In this document: piece by piece, positions 55,284-64,000 of the stretch
Layout: every line of letters begins with the position of its first letter
Numbering within the stretch: position 1 is the first letter of the stretch
NCBI RefSeq assembly: GCF_001653235.2
Contig: NW_019154043.1
Location: forward strand, 372,001 to 436,000
Direction of reading: 5' to 3'
DNA: 64,000 nt
Source of the DNA: Pochonia chlamydosporia 170
Lineage: Eukaryota > Ascomycota > Sordariomycetes > Hypocreales > Clavicipitaceae
The notes under the pieces: model-generated
Told to the model about the DNA's origin: nothing
What the model saw: only the letters and a program-made list of their open reading frames with translations
The model's database searches: none
Made by a program: the position numbers and the translations under genes

Positions 55284-57409
55284 TGTTCCGGGCTAGTAAC
55301 AAATAAGTGCAATTCGCAAAGGGCCCAGTCTATTCGCGAATCGCCCGGGCCAGTAACAAATATCCACATTCGCAACTGGCCTAGTCTAGTCGCAAATATA
55401 AACTAGCGGTATATGCTAAAATAAGTCTACTAATTGCGCTTCTACTTCTCTATCTTTTACTTTTACCAAAATGCTAAAATGCTAAAATAGAGCTAGTAGT
55501 TACTCTTATTAATCTATTTCTAAATAATATGCGCTATATATTTTAGTCCTATATATAAAGCTCTATATATACTAATAGAGAGCATATTAAATACACTAAA
55601 TAGCGCAAGTTATAAATTCTCCTTAATAACTCTAACCTAAAACTATAGAACTAAGTAAAATCTTAACTAAAATACTAAGCTTTCTCTAAATTTAAACTTA
55701 TTAATAATAGGCTATATTATAGGCTAGATTCTAAATATCTAGAACTATAATATATAGTGCTTAAAAATAAAACTTTTAATATTATTACTAATTAATATCT
55801 ATAGCTACTTTATGCTAGAAAGAATAAGACTTAAGTAGTAGTATAGCAAAAGTTTTATAGCATCACGTGTGTAAATATTAAATTTATTATTAAATATTAT
55901 AAGAACTATACACTTAATTAACTAGCTGCAATAAAGGCACTACTAGTTCCTATTATTACTAGCTAGGCTTAGGAGTATATCTAAGCTAATCTAATTAATA
56001 TATAATATAAACTATTAGGTTAATATAAGTAGATTCTATATATTAAGGATTACTTTTCTAAGTATACCTAGCTATATCTATTAAAAAGCAAGTATATAGA
56101 CCTAATTACAGAGGCGTTTACTTGCTTTATTGCTGCCTTTCTATCTCCTAAGATTATCTAGACTAATAATAGCAAAGAGTTTAAGGGAGCCTTACTAATC
56201 TTGCTGCGCAAGTATAGAATCTAGATTATTAATAGAGCGCTAAGGTTACCTTAAACCTAAGGCTTAGTTAAGCAAGCTAATAGAGTTATAGAAGCAAAGC
56301 TTAGAGCTTAGAAAATAGATAATAGGTCTACTAAGTAAGCTAATAGAATTATGGAAGTTATATTAGCAATAAACACCTAGAAGCATTCTATGATTAGTTA
56401 TGCCTCTGTAGAGCTACTCTTTAGGAAATATGCTCTCTATACTAACTGGCTAAATTAGCAAAAGCGAGTAGACTCTACCGTTAGCGTGCCTTAAGAGGAT
56501 TCTGCTTAAGCTTTAATCTATACCCTTAGCCTAATACTTTTGCTTCTAGCCCTATAATTAATATTAGCGTTAACCTAGGCGCTTCTAAAATTACCATGCT
56601 TATTAGCCTAGAAGCTAGGGTCTAGTCAGAAATTAACGTGTGCATCTCGCTATTAATCTAGAGCTCTCTAACTTATAAGCTAAGAAAGAAGCAAATAAGC
56701 TTACAGAATATAGATCAGGTAATCGCAAAGGCCTAGAAGGCAACCTAGAAAGCAAAGCTTTAGATAATACAGAAGTACTCTAAATAGCACACAATCTAAC
56801 ACTTTAATGTTAGAGATATTATCTCTATTAAGGTTTCTAGAGAAGATTAAATATCTACTAATAACTAGCAACTATTTAGGCGTATTCTAGAAGAACTCTA
56901 CTCCTATAGATACAGGATTTTAACTACTTTAGGGGTTATTAAGCGGTTAATACCCACTAAGGGACTAAGCGCAGTAAATAAATCCCTATAGTTAGATATT
57001 ATTATTCCTCTAACTGCTAAGAAAGTTACACTTATAGAAGCAGCTAGGGATGCTTCTACTAGTGCACAAGTAGAAGTATTATATTAGTATAAAGGCGAGT
57101 GTAATACTAAGAGATATAGGTATTATAAGGAAGATAAAGAATATATAGTCTACTGCTATAGAGATAACTATAACTGCGAAAATTAATTAGGGCTAGCAAT
57201 TAGCGCTAAACTAGTATTAGTTAAGCAACCGAAAAGAAAGAGGGCAAGAGCAGATACAGTAGAGAATAACAATTAGAACATGGTAGGTGCTATGTATTTG
57301 CGACTAGACCGGGCTAGTCGCGGATGTGGATATTTGTTACTAGCCCGGGCGATTCGCGAATGGACTGGGCCCTTCGCGAATTGCACTTATTCGTCACTAG
57401 CCCGAAACA
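55284..57409 (+). mobile_element. 2.1-kb TIR element with decayed integrase (KRBA2/Ginger-like)
   Basis: Terminal inverted repeats of about 117 bp (55284-55400 and 57292-57409) start TGTTCCGGGCTAGT on the left and end ACTAGCCCGAAACA on the right. Flanking TATA and TACA suggest a 4-bp target duplication. Inside, one plus-strand frame with many TAG/TAA reads as an integrase catalytic core (SDNGKEFKGALLILLRKYGI-like, then PQTQGLVEQANRVMEAKLRAW-like) when TAG/TAA are taken as Gln. Near the right end is a cysteine-rich tail (CNTKRCR...CH...DC). This order, rve core then CxC-like tail, is that of KRBA2-type integrases related to Ginger transposons. The class is inferred; the TIRs are seen directly. 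Confidence 0.75.
57292..57409 (-). repeat. Right terminal inverted repeat
   Basis: It is nearly the reverse complement of 55284-55400; differences are mainly C/T and G/A transitions. Confidence 0.85.
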
Positions 57410-57448
57410 TACATAAATGATACGTGGGCACCCGAATGCCCAGATAGA

Positions 57449-57960
57449 CTAGCGCACCCGGGACAGGGCATCCATGTAGCAGCCGCCCCGCTGACGGGCG
57501 AGTGGTAGGGCCACCGACTTGGTGCCTCTAATTCCCACAACCCCGGTGGAGGGGCTTCTTGAAGCTGGCCAATAAGGCGGCGCCGCGAGCCTCAAAATTG
57601 TTGTCGACGAACCCCAAATTGTACGAAGAAATTGGAAATATTTGTGACTGAGTAATTGAAGTTCTTTATATTCTGCCTCTTGGTGCCTCAAATATAGCTT
57701 CCTGCTCGCGGTCATCTTCTGCAATGATATCATAAATGTAGCCAATACCACGTCTTCCTCGTTGTGAATTATCTGCAAATTCGAGTGCAACAGCGGCTTC
57801 AACACGTTCATCTTCTTTGTTTGACCAGTCTAGATACGCCGTTTTCTCCTCTCTAGTCAATTTCCGCGGCCTCTTTTCGGGTTTGCAGAGTTGACCCATT
57901 TGCTTCCAATTTTCACACCACTGATAGTCTGTCTTCGCATAAGTAGGTAGATTTGAGTCT
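57449..57960 (-). mobile_element. Decayed transposon gene, minus-strand copy
   Basis: An open frame (57899-57666) with TREEKTAYLDWSNKEDERVE and ALEFADNSQRGRRGI is homologous to the plus-strand relic at 54181-54700. Upstream WCENWKQMGQLCKPEK matches WCLDYKQM there. A shift of frame near 57700 leads into a second ORF (57811-57449). This copy is less AT-mutated than its partner. The two copies point towards each other and flank the 2.1-kb TIR element. Confidence 0.55.
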
Positions 57961-59178
57961 TTCCGCGAGAGCCTGGTAGTGCTGAGTACGGATTACTCCA
58001 AGATCTTGCTCAAGTAAGCGATACTCAACTGTATTCCCTTCAGTTATACTCAAAATTTGGTGGAATAATTATTGCTTTTCAATATTCTCAATATGCTCCA
58101 TATTGCTCAATATTGAAAAGTCCTGTATTGAGGAGTCAATATTGAGAATATTGACAGGGGTTATGCAATACCGGATGCATCACTGCCCATGATGATAATC
58201 AAGGATTCATCCTGAGTTACGTACCGACTTGCGGTAGTTTGAGTGCTAAACACCAGGAGAAATTTGCTTTCAATTACCCTCAGGGATTTGTGAATTATGG
58301 CCGTACTGAATAGTCCTCGCCTTTCGTTAAATGGAAAAGACTGAAAAAATAACTGGCTGCCGCACCAATGTCATGAACGTCCGATCCGTCACACCCCCCT
58401 GGAGTAGCATTCCATTTAATGATTACAACAGGTGGTCGATAACATTGTCAATAACCCTCCTTGCTTGTCGATTATGTCCCTGACATGCTCGTGGAATCAA
58501 CCCCGCGGGAATTGTCCTATGAAAAGAATTTGGAATGTATTGCAGTTTCAATTAGGAAGCAAGCAGTTGTTCAAATCCTTAAGGTCGGCACTAACTTGGC
58601 AAGTTTTGGTAATCATGTAACACATTATTAGCCAACCATATCAGTGCCAAAGTTCTCACTTCTCCCCGAGATCACTAAATTTTCGCAGCACCTTAGCTAG
58701 TTCTGGGGACAACCACGATGCTCGAGGTCACGGGTAGGTTGGTCTGTGATATAAAGGTGCTAGATTGCTAGAGTGATATCATAGGTGCTAAAGTGAAATC
58801 AATCGTACCAAAGTGCTGGAGGAATAATTTAGCACACTTAATTATGTTACGTGAATATGAATATGAATATCACCTTAGCGCGTGATATCACAATACGCAG
58901 GTCTGTAACCTATGCCGGCTCTAACTGTCACCAAATAAAAGGTTCAACCTAGCTGATAACCATGGCACCGTCAGAAGCTTCAATTGACGAAGGTTCAATC
59001 GCATCACTAGTTACAGAAGCTAGTCATCGCCCTAGATGATAGAAGGCGCCCGTGAATATCAATCGGACCACTATAAGAAGCCCTGAATATTCCTCCCTAG
59101 ATAGACGAAAATCAAAGATCAAGTCCACTGTTCAATGACTCTAGCAGCTATCGCGTGAAACTAACCCACTGTGCCAGA
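57961..59178. other. Non-coding stretch with palindromes
   Basis: No gene. CTTTTCAATATT (58074-58085) pairs with AATATTGAAAAG downstream, and GTCAATATTGAGAATATTGAC (about 58136-58156) is near-palindromic. A short GAATAT tandem occurs near 58855. Confidence 0.5.
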
Positions 59179-60306
59179 TTATACCTGACTATTTGAAACG
59201 ATCTCTTGCGTTCCCACATTAGGCACCTTCCTGGATTCGGCGACATTAGCGAGGTTGCTGCTTCTTGCCCTCCTCTCGTCCTCAAACACGAGGCGTGAGG
59301 CGATAATATCAACGCTATTAACAGTATCTCCGAGTTAGAAGTCTTTTGCATGGTATTGATAATAGTGTGTTAAAAGGGTAGCAGCAAACTTACAACATAA
59401 CCACTGGGAATAGAGCCTCTAGCGTGTACATGAACGTATCAAGCTGGCCAGCCACACTCCTGTACTCAAGGTACTCAATGCCTTGCTTTTTGCGCAAGGT
59501 ATACGTCACAGCGCGCCCAATGCCAATAAACGTTAGCGTAGCGACGCGTATCTCGCCACTGCGCATGAGGAGCCGGTACAGCTTGCCGCTGCTCATAGGG
59601 CTTGTTATTGACGACCGGAGCGCTAAGCGAAGCGTCTTTAGTAGGAACACAGCCGTTACGCACTCAGCTAACGCGATAGCCACGAAGCCAGTAATAGACA
59701 GCCTGATGTCGATGGGTTGGCGTAGGGCATCAGGCATTTTCCCGAGGACATTAAGTAACCCGATCACGGCGACAACGATACGGGCAGCCATAAAGACGAA
59801 CATTACCGCCCAGAAGAGCATTAGGAAGATCACGCGTTCCCTAGTTTGCAAGATAGGGGCCAGTATAAAGTAGCCATAGAAGGGTAGTGTACCCTCTTGA
59901 ATCTATAGAGGCATGCCAAAGAGACCATTGCGTTAGTTGAAAGTAGCATAGCCGACCAGGATTAGGACACAGATAGAGGCACTAGGGGAGGACTGAAGCG
60001 GTAGGGGAAGTGCAGCTTTCTTTACCTGCACGGCAATATCGCACTTACTAGCCAAGCGAGATAGCAGAACGCGATAGAGACGACCTTATTAATGAACGGC
60101 GGGTTAGCAGTATAAGCATAGTATGCTAAACCAGCCAGAGCACCCGCAGCGGAGCTAACAATCGGCACCAGAAGGAGAAGCGAAAACCCGCCCGTGATGC
60201 CAGCAATTATAAGGCCAATAAGAACATTATGAAGCCCAATAGTGCTAAGTATGGAACTAGTTGTTTCCCAGTAGACTGGTATATTAGTAGTCGTATTTAG
60301 TGCCAT
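59179..60306 (-). CDS. Multi-pass membrane protein (about seven helices), family unknown
   Basis: Exons 60306-60049, 59993-59958, 59902-59394 and 59314-59179 join in phase to 312 residues. Introns are 55, 55 and 79 nt with CTAAC branch sites in the last two; the 36-nt exon has a weaker donor (GTCGGC). Hydrophobic segments include VLIGLIIAGITGGFSLLLLV, IFLMLFWAVMFVFMAARIVV and ITGFVAIALAECVTAVFLL. LPFYGYFILAPILQTRER marks a loop between helices, and the protein ends in a polar Arg/Ser/Asn tail with FEDERRARSSN. I do not recognise a named family; it has the shape of fungal seven-helix proteins of unknown role. It is notable as an intact reading frame amid decayed repeats. Confidence 0.68.
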
Positions 60307-61270
60307 GGCGTTTGAACCGACGGGGTCCTGAATAATAATATAGTCTTGAGGGCAGAGGGTGGGTCTCTATTTTGTAAACGGATCTCCATGCTATCTATCC
60401 ATAATGCATCCATTACCCTCGTTCCCCATGGAGCTTTCTATCCATTCTAGTGATTTGATAATGAAGGTATTTTGTGTTCGGAGGATGTAAAACCGCCAAT
60501 AACATGATACAATGTAGCCAAGATATTAGGCGCCACTATATGCACGCACGCCACCAAAAGGAATCATAGCGATACGAAGATCAAGAATGAAAAGCCAGTA
60601 ACTGTCTAGACTATGTGTATTTAGTAGCTATCAGAGGTCTCGACCAAAAGCCATGCATCCAGAGCCAATAACCCTCCCCCCTCCTCAAACTCGCAATAGC
60701 AAGCACTTGAGACGTGTGCTGCTGGACGCACGACGTGAAGCTTGCCAGCATCTCAGTGGCCACGGCGACGATGGAGGCGGTAGTGCACTAAACCAAACAC
60801 AGCACTGGATTGTGATCTTGGATCGATGCCGGCAACACGGAAACCAAGGTGGCGACACCAGTTGAATAGTGGACGTCCACATCCACATTCACAACCACTC
60901 AACTCAATCATCGCGGCAATGTCTACTCGCGGGACCCCGCGAATATTACTAAGCACATTCTAGTACGCCAACGAAGGGACGCCATTTTCTGAGATTGGCT
61001 GGCAATCCGCATAGGACTAAACGAAGCCACTGCCAAATGACTGAAGTTAAAATGCTACGTGACACCTTGCACTTTAGAGTGGTGGTGCAAGGCGTACAAT
61101 CAGCCGAGGCTGTAGATCTCCGGTCAACGATAAGGCAGTTACTAAACAATTAAGTATCTACAGTTATACATTTATTGCGTTATCTACGTTAATAGCATGA
61201 AGTGGAGCTATATGGTCCTGTGGCCATTCTTATACGGATTCTGAGTAAGAACCTGCTAACTTCTAAGCCT
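60307..61270. other. Intergenic within the island
   Basis: No gene recognised. Base composition is balanced (not RIP-like) from about 60640 to 61140. Confidence 0.4.
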
Positions 61271-62980
61271 TTAGTCTCTTATCTTTATCTTAATACCCTC
61301 TAGGGGGAATGTGTATGTTAGACGATTGCGGTTAAACGAGGCATCTAGCATTAAACCCTGCAGCGTTTTCACACGCGAGATAGCCACATAACTTAAACCT
61401 GTCTAGAAGTCACAGCAGGATAGATCTATTATAATCCTGTCTTTAGTAATGCTCTGTGACTTATAAACTATAATAGCATAGCATATAATCAGAGGAAACT
61501 AAGTGCGAGTGTAGAGTATAGCTCTAACGAGAAAGTCTCTATCTACTGGCAGAATTAAGACAATCTTTCTACTGTTTGCGGTGGTTAGGAATGCTAGTCT
61601 GGTATATTTATTAAACTCCATTATAATTACACATGGTTAGTTTTAGATAGAGTTAACCCCAGGCGCCCAGCTAATATTATACACTGTGCTATGAGCGCTA
61701 TTATAGAGACTAACTTATTGCCAGATATTGCATGTTAACATTAAATGGGCACTAATGCATATAGGGACTTATTTCGCAAGGTTGCTCGCCTTATTATCTA
61801 GAGCAATAGCCGCGCCAGAGCTAACGTTTGCAGCGATAACCTAGATGACTGGTTAGCTAAGGCAGTCAAGGTGGTAGTAATTATATTTGTTTACCCGGTC
61901 TTTTATAGCGTATACCCATAAGGCGTTGGTAAACCTAGCGGCCTCTTAATTATCTAGCTTTGCCTGCACGCGGCTAGAGAGAAGTTTCCAGGACTTATGG
62001 GATAGCTAGAGCAGCTAAAGTTTCCTAAGAGCCTTGCAAAAGACCGCTTAATTATCACTATACTGCTGCTAAATAACACTTAGAAAGACAGTTTTATTAA
62101 AGCATATATATATATTCCTGCCCTTAATCTCTACTCTCTGTACTTCTTTGTTATAATATAGCGGCTTCTGTAGAATAGAAGGCAGCTAAAAGAAGTCACC
62201 CACTAAAAGAATATTAAGTTTGCCAAAGAACTCCTTATTTCTATGCGGAAATGCCTTATAGAGATAGTTATTAATCTAGGATAGCTAGCGCAGTCCTAGC
62301 ATGCTTTTCTCGTTAATAATTAAGTACTAAATATCCTTTAGCTTCTTCTAGAGCTACGCTGTATTAATAGCAAAGAGCAGTCTAAAGTCCTTATTAATCG
62401 AGAGGTAAAGCAGCAAGTGCAAAGTGGTGCCTAATATCTAATTTCCTGCAATGCTCATAGGTATAGCACGCTAGATAGTTTGTTGGCCCAAAACGAACAC
62501 ACCCAAGAGCTCAGAGCGCCCTGCAAAATACCGCACTTACACGCAACTTATCAGCAATTTAGTCTAGATTATCACTTCCCTTTAGTTTAAGTAGTCAGAA
62601 TCCTTCTAATTGCCTAGATTAAATCGTATTTAATCCTTAATTGCTTTAGTCTTTCCGAAAGACCTCAGCAATATCGTTTGGTGGTGTACCTCCGTGAGGT
62701 GCAACCTGTGGCAAAGGGAAGTGCTCTTAGTTAACAAGGGATTTAGCAAATAAGCAATAAATGCGTCTAGTAAATAGCTCTAGTTAAGAAAATCGCAGTT
62801 AAGTCTATTAATTAATAGTTGTCTAGCTAGAGAGGGCAGAACCTCTCTTTTATCTGTGCGGTAGCTATAAGATCAAATAAAAACACCAAGTCCCTTTTTC
62901 CTATCCCTTGTTAAGCCCCCAGGTGTGAGCAATTCCGCCCACATAATAGGTGTCCTTTCCTGCCTGTTACAGCCTAAAGT
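61270..62980 (-). mobile_element. Decayed Pif1/Helitron-type DNA helicase
   Basis: The minus strand, read through frequent TAG/TAA and some frame changes, gives helicase blocks in order: YLIINEKSMLG (Walker B-like, usually DEKSM), FGKLNILLVGDFFQLP (GDFxQLPP), and near the left end ISRVKTLQGLMLDASF and NRNRLTYTF (the C-terminal ISR motif). These are hallmarks of Pif1-like helicases, as carried by Helitrons or derived from them. No Rep nuclease domain or Helitron ends are identified. Stops replacing Gln codons again suggest RIP. Confidence 0.68.
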
Positions 62981-63099
62981 TACGCTAAGAGCAGGTTAAT
63001 TAGATATAACTTACCCGTGCTACCGCTACTATCCACATAGAGTAATAGCTAGAAACAGTCTTAGGTTAGAAAGTGGTCTATTACCGTGTTATATACTAG

Positions 63100-63304
63100 T
63101 GTTATAGAGGGTATTTAAATAAGCAAAGTAAGGGATAAAAGGAGTAATCTTATATTTATAGCAAAATAGCGGATATCTAGCAGTTAGAATAGTAATAGTC
63201 TTAATCTCTAACTCTTCTTTAAATCCTAAAGATCTCTTCTCCCCTTTCTTTTATGCTAGAAGTAGGGTAGTAGTGTGGTATTTACTACTCATATTTGCCC
63301 TCTT
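63100..63304 (+). repeat. RIP-mutated copy of the solo LTR
   Basis: It aligns over about 200 bases with 52483-52690, for example AAATAAGCAAAGTAAGGGAT versus AAATAAGCAGAGTGAGGGAC. Nearly all differences are C-to-T or G-to-A relative to the 52.5-kb copy. It ends where motif copy D begins. Confidence 0.8.
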
Positions 63305-63309
63305 ACTGT

Positions 63310-63373
63310 TAAAGCCGCCAAAAGCGGCGGTAGTTCCCGCCAGATTTGGTGGGGAGAACAGCGCCCCCTGGAT
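63310..63373 (-). repeat. Terminal-motif copy D (right island edge)
   Basis: AAGCCGCCAAAAGCGGCGG, then CCCGCCAGATTTGGTGGGG and AGAACAGCGCCCCC. It is the same as copy C with few changes and inverted relative to copy A. It abuts the CDC37 stop codon. Confidence 0.7.
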
Positions 63374-64000
63374 TCAAGCTGTAGCTGTGTCGATGATATC
63401 GCGTTCTATACTAAGACAACCGGCCTTTTCGTCGAAAGAAAACACGCACATATACATCAGCAGAACCGTTGCTAAACGGGGAAAGGATCCAAAAAAATGG
63501 ACAACTTGCCTCACTAAGAAGAGCAACCATATCTTCGGCATCCTTAACTCCCATCTTCCCCAGAACTTTGTTAACCTCGTCCAACGAGCCAGTTTCAAGT
63601 GCAGCTCTCATGTCGGGAGAAAATTGCTTGAAAATTGTGCGGGCCTTCTTTTCGTCATCGTCCTCAGAGTCCAGGCGGGGAACTCTGATTTCAATGGTCG
63701 TGTCTTTATCGATAGCGTGAATTTGGATATGCTCCACGTCTTCATCCTTTGTGGCACGTTGCTCCGCGTTTTCCTTGGCAAGCTGCTGTATACGCTGAAA
63801 TCGCTCGTCAACATCCTTGGTGAAAGCCTCTTGAGCACCATGTCCCGGTGAAGTCATCCCTTTGAAGAAGACGGTGACACCGTCAGGGCCTAACGTACGG
63901 CACCACTGCAGGAGCATCGCTTGATGCACATACTGCCTCGCTCGGGCGTCATCTTCTTGCTCTAGTGCTATGTTGAAGGCTTCAACTAGGAGACCGTCTA
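63374..64000 (-). CDS. CDC37: Hsp90 co-chaperone Cdc37, C-terminal part (gene continues past the window)
   Basis: The minus-strand exon 64000-63510 is followed by 63424-63374, ending TGA. It encodes the middle and C-terminal region: HQAMLLQWCRTLGPDGVTVF and FFKGMTSPGHGAQEAF, then a linker and RAALETGSLDEVNKVLGKMG. Cdc37 recruits protein kinases to Hsp90 in the cytosol. The exon ends EDMVALLSE at a GC donor (GAG|GCAAGT); the 85-nt intron ends GAAAAG and the last 16 codons read AGCLSIERDIIDTATA. Reading through the donor gives an unrelated tail, so I prefer the GC-AG splice. The stop lies at the edge of repeat copy D, so the C-terminus may be shortened. The N-terminal kinase-binding domain is outside the window. 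Confidence 0.88.

Noticed and set aside
59903..59957. Apparent stops or frame change in the membrane-protein gene at 59.2-60.3 kb
   Set aside because: Careful recounting and placing three introns gives a continuous 312-residue frame; the gene is not a pseudogene.
1..64000. tRNA genes, rRNA genes and CRISPR arrays
   Set aside because: No tRNA A/B-box pairs with a cloverleaf context, no rRNA-like stretch and no regularly spaced repeats were seen on reading.

Overview
The window is nuclear DNA of a filamentous ascomycete (Pezizomycotina, probably Sordariomycetes/Hypocreales). I infer this from the short introns (about 50-140 nt, GT...CTAAC/CTGAC...AG), a class II hydrophobin, SAT4-type rhodopsin-like membrane proteins, HET-domain and ankyrin genes, and a repeat island that looks RIP-mutated (AT-rich, with TAG/TAA where CAG/CAA is expected). 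All exon models were built by hand from splice signals and phase; none is backed by transcripts.

Region 1 (1-10.3 kb) is conserved housekeeping sequence: a DJ-1/Hsp31-like protein, an AcuF-type C2H2 protein with an apparent GC-AG intron, uracil phosphoribosyltransferase, and DNA ligase IV convergent to it. Region 2 (10.3-22.6 kb) is gene-poor. It holds a HET-like relic, a secreted protein with two defensin-like eight-cysteine modules, an inactivated FAD oxidoreductase, a small secreted coiled-coil protein, the 56-residue ribosomal protein uS14 (S29) with a 9-nt last exon, and a class II hydrophobin.

Region 3 (22.6-41.5 kb) mixes intact accessory genes with damaged ones. Intact: an epoxide-hydrolase-like enzyme, a SAT4-type membrane protein, an O-methyltransferase and a short-chain dehydrogenase, which could form a small tailoring group although no backbone synthase is present. 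Damaged or fragmentary: a MYND finger, a SAT4-like gene frameshifted in a 12-bp tandem repeat, an M43B metalloprotease with one in-frame TAG, and a degraded membrane protein.

Region 4 (41.86-63.37 kb) is an accessory island bounded by short inverted motifs, with CDC37 resuming 5 bp beyond its right edge. It contains a broken chromodomain-like gene, an intact HET gene, an ankyrin ORF, an unrecognised six-exon gene with a glycine/alanine-rich hydrophobic segment (466 aa), a zinc-cluster relic, a solo LTR with 5-bp target duplication, a hAT relic, a 2.1-kb element with ~117-bp terminal inverted repeats around a decayed integrase, inverted copies of another transposon gene, an intact four-exon membrane-protein gene, and a decayed Pif1/Helitron-type helicase. 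The best candidates for something undescribed are the unrecognised gene beside the HET/ankyrin genes, the inverted-motif-bounded island, and the double defensin-like precursor.
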